36,340 bases of DNA from Dokdonella sp. (GTDB lineage: Bacteria > Pseudomonadota > Gammaproteobacteria > Xanthomonadales > Rhodanobacteraceae). Below the pieces are notes generated by a model. It saw only the letters and a list, made by a program, of their open reading frames with translations, did no database searches and was not told the DNA's origin. Shown in pieces: positions 1 to 7,810 of the stretch (positions are counted from its first letter, which is position 1; each line of letters opens with the position of its first letter). Made by a program: the position numbers and the translations under genes. Location: contig NZ_JAHCAP010000029.1 in assembly GCF_019634815.1 (NCBI RefSeq), forward strand, positions 1-36,340. Reading direction: 5' to 3'.

Positions 1-2
1 TG

Positions 3-887
3 CTGCGAGCGGCGATTCCGGTCGGCGGCCGCAGCTTGCCGATTCTGGACATGGTGTTCCCTGCGGGGCAACAAGGCGCGCCGCAAGCAGAGCAACGATT
101 CTTGCAGCAACTCAAGGCAATCTTGCCCGCGCATGCCCGCCCGATCCTGGTAACCGACGCCGGCTTCCGCACCCCTTGGTTTCGGGCCGTCGAGGCATTG
201 GGATGGGGGTGGTTGGGACGCTTGCGACATCGCACGCGAGTCAAGCCGGTCGATGCGGTGGATGCGGACGATCAATGGGTGCCTTGCAAAGCCCTGTACG
301 CGCTGGCTTCGCAGACGCCGCGTGACATGGGGGCGATGCACATCGCCGCTTCGCAGTCGTGGACGGCACGTCTGATCGTTTACGGCAAGGCGCCGAAGGG
401 ACGCCGGCATCTCAATCGCCAAGGCCAACGGGCCCGCTCCAAACACAGTCTGCAGAATGCGCGACGTGAGCGCGAACCCTGGTTGTTGCTGGCATCGAGC
501 GACCTGGAGCACCTCCACGCGCGGCAATTGGTCCGACTCTATGCGCGGCGCATGCAGATCGAACTGTCGTTCCGTGATCTGAAATCGCATCGTTACGGCG
601 ATGCGTTCGAGGACTCTCTGACGCGCAAGGGGCCGCGCATCGCCATCTTGTTGCTGCTGCACGCCATGGCCGCGTTCGCCAGTTGGCTGGTGGGCCTGGC
701 CTGCGAATCTGCCGGCATCGATCGCTGGTTGTCGCCTCATCGTGCGCCGCGCAAGCTTTACTCGACGATGCGCGTTGGGCGTGAAGCCCTGCGGCGCGGA
801 TGGCCGTGCGATTCGGTCTGTGCGCTGCTCGACCGTTTGCGACAACCCATTGCGGCGTTGCTCGATCAACTTGGCATTCCTGCGTGA
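3..887 (+). CDS. IS4-family transposase, 5'-truncated by the window edge
   Basis: This is the C-terminal part of a DDE transposase that moves an IS4-type insertion sequence. The frame is open from base 3 through the TTG at 36, so the real start lies outside the window. Near its beginning, VTDAGFRTPWF fits the second catalytic Asp region. Further on, YARRMQIELSFRDLK at about 540-585 fits the IS4 signature Y-(2)-R-(3)-E-(6)-K, which supplies the catalytic Glu. The stop is at 885-887, and about 60 bases then separate it from the oppositely oriented pntAB gene. The inverted repeat of the element should lie in that gap, but I cannot define it without the other end. Whether the transposase is active is unknown. 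Confidence 0.9.
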   Translation: MRAAIPVGGRSLPILDMVFPAGQQGAPQAEQRFLQQLKAILPAHARPILVTDAGFRTPWFRAVEALGWGWLGRLRHRTRVKPVDAVDADDQWVPCKALYALASQTPRDMGAMHIAASQSWTARLIVYGKAPKGRRHLNRQGQRARSKHSLQNARREREPWLLLASSDLEHLHARQLVRLYARRMQIELSFRDLKSHRYGDAFEDSLTRKGPRIAILLLLHAMAAFASWLVGLACESAGIDRWLSPHRAPRKLYSTMRVGREALRRGWPCDSVCALLDRLRQPIAALLDQLGIPA

Positions 888-949
888 AAACGTGGGGAAA
901 CCTCAGGGCCAGAGCGACTTTGAGTCAGCACCCCGACTATGTCTTCGGA

Positions 950-1246
950 TCACACTTTCTTCTCGTTCTTGCTCGACTTGAACATCTCGAGCATGCGTTC
1001 AGTCACCACATAGCCACCGGCTGCATTGCCCGCACCGAGGATCACGCCGATGAAGCCGATGGCGATGCCAAGCGGCGTGGTCGCCTCGGCCAGCGCGATC
1101 ATCGCACCGACAAGGACGATGCCGTGCACGAAGTTGGACCCGCTCATCAGCGGCGTGTGCAGGATCACCGGCACGCGGCCGATGATTTCCTTGCCGGTGA
1201 AGGCAGCCAACATGAAGATGTACAGCGCGAGGAACCCGTCGATCAT
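950..1246 (-). CDS. pntAB: NAD(P) transhydrogenase alpha subunit, membrane part (PntAB)
   Basis: This 98-residue membrane subunit belongs to the split, three-gene form of proton-translocating transhydrogenase, which uses the proton gradient to pass hydride from NADH to NADP+. It has about three hydrophobic helices: LYIFMLAAFTG, then HGIVLVGAMIALAEA, then IAIGFIGVILGAGNAAGGYV. The ending GYVVTERMLEMFK is typical of the family. I chose the ATG at 1246, which follows GGGAAAGGGTG; an upstream in-frame start would translate the TTCGTGT repeat as Ser/Cys-rich sequence. Normally this gene follows pntAA by a few bases. Here about 550 bases and a GxxExxY gene come between them. Its partner pntB is expected further left but is not in the window. 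Confidence 0.93.
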   Translation of the reverse strand: MIDGFLALYIFMLAAFTGKEIIGRVPVILHTPLMSGSNFVHGIVLVGAMIALAEATTPLGIAIGFIGVILGAGNAAGGYVVTERMLEMFKSSKNEKKV

Positions 1247-1278
1247 GACGTCACCCTTTCCCGAATCAGCATGAAGAT

Positions 1279-1310
1279 TGAAACACGAAGAACACGAAGA
1301 ACACGAAGAA
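1279..1310. repeat. Left arm of TTCGTGT inverted repeat flanking GxxExxY gene
   Basis: Three head-to-tail copies of ACACGAAGA, preceded by TGAA, lie just downstream of the GxxExxY stop. The reverse complement matches the repeat at 1704-1736 over about 29 bases with two differences. Confidence 0.85.
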
Positions 1311-1311
1311 A

Positions 1312-1683
1312 TCAAAGAACCAAACGGCGGACGCCATTCCGCAAAACCCGGCTGTTGAAGTTCATCAGCAGACCGACCTTCAATCCGGAGAGTCGAAGAT
1401 AAGTCAGCAGCTGAGCTTCATGGATCGGAAGCAAGGCATCGACCGCTTTCAACTCGACGATCAATTCCTCTTCCACCAACACATCAACGCGAAAACCACA
1501 ATTCAGTTCGATCTGCTTGTATCGAATTCCAATGGCGCGTTCGGTTTCGACGCGCAAGCCTGCCTGAACCAACTCGTAGGTGAGGCACCGCTGGTACACG
1601 GATTCCAGCAATCCCGGCCCCAATTGCCGATGTACTTCGATCGCACATCCGATTACTCGATTTGACAACTCATCAAATTCCAT
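1312..1683 (-). CDS. GxxExxY family protein
   Basis: This 123-residue protein belongs to the GxxExxY family, named for the motif seen here as GPGLLESVY near residue 25. The family is widespread and has no settled function. The later part (VDVLVEEELIVELKAV) resembles the PD-(D/E)xK nuclease fold, with D, E and E-x-K at spacings that would fit an active site; that link is my inference. The protein is full length and intact. It lies between pntAA and pntAB on the same strand, is clearly less GC-rich than both, and is flanked by inverted TTCGTGT repeats. These points suggest it arrived as a small mobile cassette. The ATG at 1683 lacks a well-spaced ribosome binding site. Confidence 0.88.
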   Translation of the reverse strand: MEFDELSNRVIGCAIEVHRQLGPGLLESVYQRCLTYELVQAGLRVETERAIGIRYKQIELNCGFRVDVLVEEELIVELKAVDALLPIHEAQLLTYLRLSGLKVGLLMNFNSRVLRNGVRRLVL

Positions 1684-1703
1684 CTCCGAACCCCGACCCG
1701 CTT

Positions 1704-1736
1704 TTCCTTCGTGTACTTCGTGTCCTTCGTGTTTCA
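1704..1736. repeat. Right arm of TTCGTGT inverted repeat flanking GxxExxY gene
   Basis: Three copies of the CTTCGTGT unit end in TTTCA. The arm is the inverted counterpart of 1279-1310. It lies just upstream of the GxxExxY start and runs directly into the 17-bp tandem repeat. Confidence 0.85.
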
Positions 1737-1799
1737 GGCCTTTCCTTGTTTCAGGCCTTTCCTTGTTTCAGGCTCTTCCGTGTTTCGGGCTCTTCCGTC
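1732..1799. repeat. 17-bp tandem repeat, four copies
   Basis: Four contiguous 17-base units begin at 1732, 1749, 1766 and 1783. The first two are identical (TTTCAGGCCTTTCCTTG); the third and fourth have drifted (for example TTTCAGGCTCTTCCGTG). The array fills the space between the TTCGTGT arm and the pntAA stop codon at 1802. Confidence 0.9.
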
Positions 1800-1801
1800 T
1801 T

Positions 1802-2929
1802 TCATCCGCCCTCGACCAGCGTCCTGGTCGGTTCGTGCTTGATCTCGCCCGCATGCGTGAGGCAGGTCCTGGCGATGAGTTCGTCTTCCCAGTCGAGCGT
1901 GAGCGCGCCATCCTTGAGTGAAAGCTCGAGGAAGTTGTAGAGGTTGCGCGCGTACATTTCGCTGGCATGCACGGGCGCGCTGGCCGGCAGGTTGGCGGTG
2001 CCGATGATGCTCACGCCGTTGGCGCTCACGATCGTGCTGCCTGCCTCACTGCCTTCGACGTTGCCGCCGGTCTCGGCGGCGATGTCGACGATCACCGCGC
2101 CGGCTTTCATGCCGGCGACCATCGCCGCATTGATGATGCGCGGCGCGCGGCGGCCCGGCACCGCGGCGGTGGTGACGACCACGTCGAAACCCTTGAGTTG
2201 TTCGGCCAATGCCTTCTGCTGCTGCTCGCGCTCTTCGGCGGTGAGCTCGCGCGCGTAGCCCCCGCTGCCCGCGGCGGAGACTCCAAGGTCGAGGAACCTG
2301 GCGCCGAGCGATTCGATCTGCTCCCTGGTCTCCGGACGCACGTCGAAGCCTTCGACCTGCGCGCCCAGACGCTTGGCGGTCGCGATCGCCTGCAATCCGG
2401 CCACGCCGGCGCCGACGATGAGCACCTTGCTCGGCCGGATCGTGCCGGCTGCGGTGGTGAGCATGGGGAAGAACTTCGGCGCGGCTTCGGCAGCGATCAG
2501 CACCGCCTTGTAGCCGGCGACCGCGGCCTGCGAGGACAGCACGTCCATCGCCTGTGCGCGCGTCGTGCGCGGCAGGAGTTCCATCGCGAACGCGGTGATC
2601 TTGCGATCGCGCAACGCCTTGCTGCGCTCGGGCGCCAGATGCGGCTGCAGATGCCCGATCACGACTGCGCCTTCCTTGAGCGCGGCGATTTCCTCGAGCG
2701 TGGGCGGCTGCACCTTGAGCAGCACGTCGGCGCGGGCGAGCGCTTGGCTCGCGGCGAGCACGTCCACACCAACGTAGGCGGAATCGGCGAAATACGCGCT
2801 CGCGCCCGCCCCTGCCTCGATCACGATGTCGGCGCCGCGTGCCTTGAGCTTCTTTGCCACTTCCGGGGTCAGGGCGGCTCGGCGCTCACCAGGCGTCGTC
2901 TCGCGCACCGCTGCGATCGTTGTTGCCAT
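1802..2929 (-). CDS. pntAA: NAD(P) transhydrogenase subunit alpha, NAD(H)-binding part (PntAA)
   Basis: This is the soluble NAD(H)-binding subunit (domain I) of the proton-translocating transhydrogenase, 375 residues, acting at the cytoplasmic face with PntAB and PntB. It belongs to the alanine dehydrogenase/PntA family. The N-terminal half has RETTPGERRAALTPE, the central Rossmann stretch reads VLIVGAGVAGLQAIATAKRL, and PETREQIESLGARFLDL follows. I chose the ATG at 2929 because GAGGA lies five bases before it; in-frame ATGs at 2935 and 2941 are alternatives. The gene diverges from the nitroreductase across about 175 bases that must hold both promoters. The downstream pnt genes are separated from it by the repeat-bounded GxxExxY insertion, which may reduce coupled expression. 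Confidence 0.95.
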   Translation of the reverse strand: MATTIAAVRETTPGERRAALTPEVAKKLKARGADIVIEAGAGASAYFADSAYVGVDVLAASQALARADVLLKVQPPTLEEIAALKEGAVVIGHLQPHLAPERSKALRDRKITAFAMELLPRTTRAQAMDVLSSQAAVAGYKAVLIAAEAAPKFFPMLTTAAGTIRPSKVLIVGAGVAGLQAIATAKRLGAQVEGFDVRPETREQIESLGARFLDLGVSAAGSGGYARELTAEEREQQQKALAEQLKGFDVVVTTAAVPGRRAPRIINAAMVAGMKAGAVIVDIAAETGGNVEGSEAGSTIVSANGVSIIGTANLPASAPVHASEMYARNLYNFLELSLKDGALTLDWEDELIARTCLTHAGEIKHEPTRTLVEGG

Positions 2930-3106
2930 GCGCATCCTCATCGGGCAGATGAAAGCCCGATCCTAGCCCAGCCGGCGATCCGGCAACAGCCCGGCCGGTC
3001 TTGTCGACGACCGTCATCGCCGATCAGTGGTTGCTGCGGAACCCGATCCGATTCACCCACGACGGGTCGGGCCGCTATGCTCGGCTTTTCACCCGCGAGG
3101 ATCCCC

Positions 3107-3673
3107 GTGGATCTGCTCGATCTGCTCAATGACCGCCGCTCGACCCCTTCGCGCCTGCTCGGCGAACCCGGGCCGACGCCGGCCGAACTCGAACGCCTGC
3201 TGCAGGCCGCGGTGCGCGTGCCCGATCACGGTCGCCTCGATCCCTTCCGCCTGATCGCACTCGAGGACGCGGCAAGGGCGCGCTTCGGCGAGGCGCTGGC
3301 ACAAATCCATGCGCGCGTGGATCCCGCGGCACCGGCTGCCGCGCTCGACAAGGACCGCAAGCGATACCTTGACGCGCCGCTGATCCTCATCGTGGTCGCA
3401 CGCATCGACGAGCGACACGCCAAGGTGCCGGCACAGGAGCAACTGCTCAGCGCCGGCTGCGTCGGCTACAACCTCCTGCTGGGTGCGCAGGCACTGGGCT
3501 ACGGCGCACAGTGGCTGACCGGCTGGGCAGCCTACGATCGCGGAGTCGCGGCCCTGCTCGGCCTCACCGAAAACGAGCGCGTTCTCGCCTTCGTGCACAT
3601 CGGTACGGCGCGGGAACGCGCCCCCGAGCGCAACCGGCCTGCGGTCGCCAACCTGCTTTCGCACTGGTCATAG
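3107..3673 (+). CDS. Nitroreductase family protein (YdjA-like)
   Basis: This 188-residue FMN-dependent nitroreductase resembles E. coli YdjA. It opens with DLLDLLNDRRSTPSRLLGEP, the family's RRS motif that contacts FMN phosphate. VRVPDHGRLDPFR follows, and GYNLLLGAQALGYGAQWLTG forms the later flavin-binding part. The physiological substrate of this subgroup is not known. The GTG at 3107 is preferred: AGGA lies about six bases before it and the start matches the usual family N-terminus, whereas the ATG at 3077 would add ten residues. The open frame runs much further upstream, but that part is antisense to pntAA. The exonuclease gene begins four bases after the stop, so the two are probably co-transcribed. 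Confidence 0.9.
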   Translation: MDLLDLLNDRRSTPSRLLGEPGPTPAELERLLQAAVRVPDHGRLDPFRLIALEDAARARFGEALAQIHARVDPAAPAAALDKDRKRYLDAPLILIVVARIDERHAKVPAQEQLLSAGCVGYNLLLGAQALGYGAQWLTGWAAYDRGVAALLGLTENERVLAFVHIGTARERAPERNRPAVANLLSHWS

Positions 3674-3677
3674 CCCG

Positions 3678-4577
3678 ATGAAGCCGACGATCCATCTCGT
3701 CGACGGCAGTCTCTACGTCTGCCGTGCCTGGTTCGGCCAGGGCCCCGACGTGTTCGATGCCGAGGGCGCACCCGCGCACGCGGTGCATGGATTCGCACGT
3801 TTCCTGCTCGAACTGATCGAGCGCGCGCGGCCAACGCATCTGGCAGTCGCGTTCGACGAATCGCTCGACAGCTCGTTCCGCAACGCGATCTATCCCTCGT
3901 ACAAGGCCAACCGGCCACCTGCGCCCCCCGACCTGCTGCGCCAGTTCGGTCATTGCAAGGCACTCGCCGCCGCGCTCGGTGCGAGCGTGCTGGTCGATCA
4001 CCAGTACGAAGCCGACGATCTCATCGGCAGTGCGCTCGCGGTGGCGCGACGCGAAGGTTTCCGTGGCGTGATTGTTTCCGCCGACAAGGATTTCGGCCAG
4101 CTCATCAGCGAGGGCGACGAGCAGTGGGATCCGCCGCGCAACCAGCGCTGGGATGGTCACGGCATCAAGCAACGTCTGGGCGTGCATCCGCATCAGGTTG
4201 CCGACTATCTCGCCCTCACCGGCGATGCGGTCGACAACATTCCGGGCATCAGCGGCATCGGCGCCAAGACCGCGGCGATCCTGCTGCATCATTTCGGCTC
4301 ACTCGACGCCGTGCTCGAACGCGCGGACGAGGTGGCCTTCCTGCGCTTTCGCGGCGCGGCCAGCACCGCGACACGTCTGCGCGAGCAGGCCGCCACCGCG
4401 CGCATGTCACGCGCGCTCACCGGCATCGCGCTCGATGCACCGGTGCCGGCTCGGGCGGCGCACTATCGGCGCGGTGCAATCGATGCGCAGATCGACGTTC
4501 TGCTCGACCGTCTCGACTTCGGCCCACTCACCCGCAGCCGCGTGCGCGCGCTTGCGGCCAGCGAAAGTCCGGCCTGA
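3678..4577 (+). CDS. 5'-3' exonuclease / flap endonuclease family protein (Xni/Pol I N-domain-like)
   Basis: This 299-residue protein is homologous to the 5'-3' exonuclease domain of DNA polymerase I and to Xni (ExoIX), which cut 5' flaps in a metal-dependent way. It carries the family's acidic clusters: HLVDGSLYVCRAW with the first Asp, AFDESLDSSFR with SYKANRP of the helical arch, YEADDLIGSA, and VSADKDFGQL. The helix-hairpin-helix DNA-binding part reads LTGDAVDNIPGISGIGAKTA. No polymerase domain follows, so it is a stand-alone nuclease. It is somewhat longer than E. coli Xni. It follows the nitroreductase by four bases and converges with the beta-propeller gene. The family is clear; equivalence to Xni itself is not established. 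Confidence 0.92.
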   Translation: MKPTIHLVDGSLYVCRAWFGQGPDVFDAEGAPAHAVHGFARFLLELIERARPTHLAVAFDESLDSSFRNAIYPSYKANRPPAPPDLLRQFGHCKALAAALGASVLVDHQYEADDLIGSALAVARREGFRGVIVSADKDFGQLISEGDEQWDPPRNQRWDGHGIKQRLGVHPHQVADYLALTGDAVDNIPGISGIGAKTAAILLHHFGSLDAVLERADEVAFLRFRGAASTATRLREQAATARMSRALTGIALDAPVPARAAHYRRGAIDAQIDVLLDRLDFGPLTRSRVRALAASESPA

Positions 4578-4595
4578 AGCGCCGGTGGGCTGGAT

Positions 4596-6053
4596 TCAGT
4601 TTCCGCTGACCGAGTTGGAGCCACCTTCGACGTTGGAGAACCTGCCGCTGCCGGGTTTGGACTGACTGATCACGCTTGCAGCCTGGCTCAGTTGCGCATG
4701 CTTGTTGCGGTCCCAGTTGGCGCGCAAGTTGGAACGGAAGATCTCGACCGGCTTGAGCTTGGACTCGTCCTTGGGACTGCCATAGCCGTCGTAGGCGTTC
4801 TTCTGGCTGTTGGCGATGAAGTAGAAACCATCACCGGAAACCGTCCCCGTGGTCGGCAATGCGAAGGCCGGGTTGGCAGCATCGAGCACGCCCGCATCAA
4901 GCAGGCTGCGCCCATCGGCACCCAGCGAAATGCGGATCACGCGGCGCGGTGACATGCCGCTTTGCACCGCGATCAGATGGTTTTCGTACCAGGCCAGGCC
5001 ATCGATGCCGCCGAGTGCGAGCTTGGCCGGATCGGCCTGCAGGTCGAAGGCGCGACCGGCTGCAAGATCGGCACCAAACAGACCGAGCATGTGATCGGCA
5101 AAGTAGAGATAGCGGCCATCGCCGCTCACTGCCATCCCGCGCAGGCTGAGGAGTTTCGGATTGGCCACGAAGGGTTTGAGCTCGCTGCCATCGACGCGGT
5201 AGATGATGTTGCGCAGACCGTCGGCAACGAACACCAAGTCGTCCGATCCAGCCGCAATGCTCGACAGGCTGCGCGGCTTGCCGTCGTCGCTGAGGATGTA
5301 TTTGGCAAGCAGCTTGCCGTCGGCGAGCGAAAACTTGAACAGCCCGGCCTTGCCGTAGTCCTCTTGCTTGAAGCCCTTGAAATACACCGACGAGGTGCTC
5401 GCCACCCACAGCGTTTCACCCGCCGGGTCCACAGCCAGCGCATAGACGCTCCACAGGCCGTTGGCGGCATCGGGCTTGATGAAAGGCGTGGTCTTGCCCT
5501 TGGCATCGACACGCAGGATCGAGCCATCGCGCACGCTGCCGACCAGAAACACCTTGCGCACCGGATCCCAGGCAATCGATTCGAACAGGTGGTCGCCCGC
5601 GGGCAGGCTGAAAGCCGGCGCGCCATCACCGACCGGCGCGAGATTGTCCTTGAGACCCTTGATGATGAATTCCCAGGCCTTGTTGCCGGTGACCTTGGCG
5701 AAGTTCGGGTTGTTGGCGAGGTCATAGCCGTGGCCACTGCGCTGCAGGGCGAGCAGAGTTTCGTAGGTCTTGGGCTTTTCGCCGAGCATCGCGTAGGTCG
5801 TGGCCAGCGCCAGACGGAACTCGCTGACCTGCGGCTGCAAGGCGGTCAGGCGCTCCAGAGTCCAGCTCAGGTGCTCGTAGTCACCCGTTTCCTTGTAACG
5901 CTTGGCCAGCTGCAGCAACGAACCCGGCGCCTGCACCTGGGCAATCTCTTCGTGCGAGAGCTTGGAAAGGTCGATCGACGGCTTGCCGCTCTGAGCCAGC
6001 GCCGGAGCGGCGAGCGAAAGCAGGAATGCGCATAGAATGCGACGGATGGACAT
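4596..6053 (-). CDS. Secreted beta-propeller protein (SMP-30/NHL-like), uncharacterised
   Basis: This exported protein of 485 residues has no precise family that I can name. Residues 1-20 form a signal peptide (RRILCAFLLSLAAPALA, then Q). Residues 45-135 are helical, with two TPR-like stretches (LLQLAKRYKETGDYEHLSWT and LALATTYAMLGEKPKTYETL). From about 150 the protein turns into repeated beta-strands such as LFESIAWDPVRKVFLVGSVR and GGIDGLAWYENHLIAVQSGM, the pattern of an SMP-30/NHL-type propeller. The ATG at 6053 follows GAGG at good spacing. It diverges from the NUDIX gene across 75 bases. A periplasmic sugar-lactone or ligand-binding role is possible but not shown. Confidence 0.75.
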   Translation of the reverse strand: MSIRRILCAFLLSLAAPALAQSGKPSIDLSKLSHEEIAQVQAPGSLLQLAKRYKETGDYEHLSWTLERLTALQPQVSEFRLALATTYAMLGEKPKTYETLLALQRSGHGYDLANNPNFAKVTGNKAWEFIIKGLKDNLAPVGDGAPAFSLPAGDHLFESIAWDPVRKVFLVGSVRDGSILRVDAKGKTTPFIKPDAANGLWSVYALAVDPAGETLWVASTSSVYFKGFKQEDYGKAGLFKFSLADGKLLAKYILSDDGKPRSLSSIAAGSDDLVFVADGLRNIIYRVDGSELKPFVANPKLLSLRGMAVSGDGRYLYFADHMLGLFGADLAAGRAFDLQADPAKLALGGIDGLAWYENHLIAVQSGMSPRRVIRISLGADGRSLLDAGVLDAANPAFALPTTGTVSGDGFYFIANSQKNAYDGYGSPKDESKLKPVEIFRSNLRANWDRNKHAQLSQAASVISQSKPGSGRFSNVEGGSNSVSGN

Positions 6054-6128
6054 GGGCAGCCTCGGTCAGGAAACGGATCGCCTGCAGACAAGCAAACGAA
6101 GCACAAGTTCGGAAAAAAGCCGCTCACG

Positions 6129-6665
6129 ATGACGCAAACCGAGACTCTTTGCAATGGAAAATGGCTGCGCCTGATGAAGCGCGGTCGCTGGGAATACGCC
6201 GAACGCACCAACCCGGGTGGCGGCGTGATGATCATTGCCCTCACCGATGCCGACAGGCTGCTGTTCGTCGAACAGCCGCGTCCGGCGATCGACGTCTTGA
6301 CGATCGAGATGCCGGCCGGCTTGGTTGGTGACGTCGCCGCACATGCCGACGAAAGCGCCATCGAAGCCGCCCACCGCGAACTCACCGAGGAAACCGGCTA
6401 TCGCGCCGGACGCATCGATTTCCTCATGGCCGGCCCTACTTCGGCGGGCATGAGCAACGAGATCCTTGCCTTCGTGCTGGCGCGCGACCTCGAGCGGGTC
6501 GAGGATGGCGGCGGCGATGAAACCGAGGAAATCCGTGTCCACGAGGTGCCGCGGCGCGAAGTCGCGGCCTGGCTCGTCGCCAAGCAGCGTGCGGGCTATT
6601 CGATCGACCCGAAGATCTTCGCCGGCCTCTACATGCTCGAAAACAGCGCGCTGTTCGCGCGCTGA
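6129..6665 (+). CDS. NUDIX hydrolase (ADP-ribose pyrophosphatase type)
   Basis: This 178-residue NUDIX enzyme is most like ADP-ribose/sugar-nucleotide pyrophosphatases (NudF/NudK group), which hydrolyse a nucleoside diphosphate linked to another moiety. The Nudix box is HADESAIEAAHRELTEETGY, with the catalytic E-x7-R-E-x2-E-E-x-G pattern intact. The usual leading Gly is displaced by a two-residue insertion (MPAGLVGDVAAHADE), as in one subgroup of the family. The N-terminal strand segment (NGKWLRLMKRGRWEYAER) matches the dimerisation part of these enzymes. The gene diverges from the propeller gene and converges with the MAPEG gene. The exact substrate cannot be read from sequence. Confidence 0.92.
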   Translation: MTQTETLCNGKWLRLMKRGRWEYAERTNPGGGVMIIALTDADRLLFVEQPRPAIDVLTIEMPAGLVGDVAAHADESAIEAAHRELTEETGYRAGRIDFLMAGPTSAGMSNEILAFVLARDLERVEDGGGDETEEIRVHEVPRREVAAWLVAKQRAGYSIDPKIFAGLYMLENSALFAR

Positions 6666-6678
6666 GGCCACCGCCCGG

Positions 6679-7068
6679 TCAAACCGCGGCGAGCTGACGC
6701 CACAGCAGCAAGGTCGCCATTCCAAGCATCGCGCCCCAGGTCAGCAAGGTGCCGTAGAGGCGTCCGAAGCTGACACCGGCGCTGTGCCACAGTCCGGAGG
6801 CATGCATCAGGCGGCCCAGGATCAAGGCGCTGCCGAAGGTGTGCAGCAACAGCGGCTTGGTCTGGTCGAGCTCGAGACACAGCAAAAGCAGCAGCGCGAG
6901 CGGCAGATTCTCGAGCGCATTGGCATGGGCGCGGATGCGCTGCAGCAGGGTCGAGTCACCGCCCGAGCCGAGTCCAACCTTGACCGTGCGCCGCCTCATC
7001 GACACGGCCAATGCGAGGCAGATGACGAGGATCGTGGACAGCGCCACGTAGATTCCGGTGATGTGCAT
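6679..7068 (-). CDS. MAPEG family membrane protein
   Basis: This is a 129-residue integral membrane protein of the MAPEG family, relatives of microsomal glutathione transferase. It has four hydrophobic helices: ITGIYVALSTILVICLAL, then LENLPLALLLLLCLEL, then LLLHTFGSALILGRLMHA, then LLTWGAMLGMATLLLW. The family hallmark RIRAHANALENLPLALLL sits between helices one and two, with GRLMHASGLWH after helix three. The ATG at 7068 follows GGAG at six bases; a TTG at 7074 is less likely. It is the last gene of a minus-strand run that may start at the lipoprotein gene. The role in bacteria is mostly unknown; glutathione-dependent detoxification is the usual guess. Confidence 0.9.
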   Translation of the reverse strand: MHITGIYVALSTILVICLALAVSMRRRTVKVGLGSGGDSTLLQRIRAHANALENLPLALLLLLCLELDQTKPLLLHTFGSALILGRLMHASGLWHSAGVSFGRLYGTLLTWGAMLGMATLLLWRQLAAV

Positions 7069-7096
7069 GCGCAACTCCTGTGGCCGTAATGAGCGA

Positions 7097-7810
7097 TCAG
7101 GGCTGCATGACGAGGCGATCGCCCCGTTGCACGCCCGTCAGGGTGCGCGGCCCGGGCGCGATGATCGCATAGCTCACGCGCAGGTCACCGGCGGCCGGAT
7201 GCGCCGGATCGCCCGTGTAGAGCACGCCATCCTCGGCGCGAAAGCTCACCGCAAGGTTGGCTGGCAAGTCCTTCAGCTCGACCGCATGCGGTCCCGGCGC
7301 CGCATCCGCGAGACGGGCAACCGGCTCGACCGAAAATGCACCCAGGCGCACTTCGCTGGCAAGGTAACGGGCCGAGGCAAACGGGAAGCGCTGCGGATTC
7401 ACATGCCCTTGCGGTTCGCGGAATGCATCGGAATCCACCGGCTGCGCGCTCCAGGCCAAGGCGTAGGTACAGGCGTCCTTCGCGCAGGCCTCGCGCCATT
7501 GACGCATCTGCACTTCGCGCACGAGTCCCAGCGCGTCGACGCTGATGCCAAGCTCACGATCGCGGGCGCCCTGCGTCACGCGCAAGCTGCCTTCGATGCG
7601 GATCAGGCGGCCTTCATTGGTCGCATCGATCTTGCCCGCCGTCACCCTGCGCGCCGGCTCCGCGCCAGCGGGGACCTGCGCCGTCTGCAAGGATGGCCAT
7701 GCGCGCTTGCGCTGCGTGGACAGGTACCAGATGCCCGCGATGAGCAGGCCCGCCACGAGCAAGGCGAACAGCTTGCGACCACGCCCCGCGCGCTTGCGCC
7801 GTCGCGTCAT
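7097..7810 (-). CDS. TMEM43-like membrane protein, short form
   Basis: This 237-residue protein has one N-terminal membrane helix (KLFALLVAGLLIAGIWYLS) after a basic cluster, followed by a TMEM43-type domain: NEGRLIRIEGSL, LVREVQMRQWRE, a tyrosine/tryptophan stretch ending PVDSDAFREPQGHVNP, then EVRLGAFSV and GDLRVSYAIIAPGPRTLTGV. Many bacterial TMEM43 proteins are longer and carry extra C-terminal helices, as I recall; this one stops at GDRLVMQP. Its ATG overlaps the stop of the MBL-fold gene (TGATG), so translation is probably coupled. Function in bacteria is unknown. The domain call rests on pattern recognition of these motifs. Confidence 0.7.
   Translation of the reverse strand: MTRRRKRAGRGRKLFALLVAGLLIAGIWYLSTQRKRAWPSLQTAQVPAGAEPARRVTAGKIDATNEGRLIRIEGSLRVTQGARDRELGISVDALGLVREVQMRQWREACAKDACTYALAWSAQPVDSDAFREPQGHVNPQRFPFASARYLASEVRLGAFSVEPVARLADAAPGPHAVELKDLPANLAVSFRAEDGVLYTGDPAHPAAGDLRVSYAIIAPGPRTLTGVQRGDRLVMQP

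Noticed and set aside
1967..3106. Long plus-strand open frame upstream of the nitroreductase
   Set aside because: It is the antisense of pntAA in GC-rich DNA; only the part from 3107 has family motifs and a ribosome binding site.
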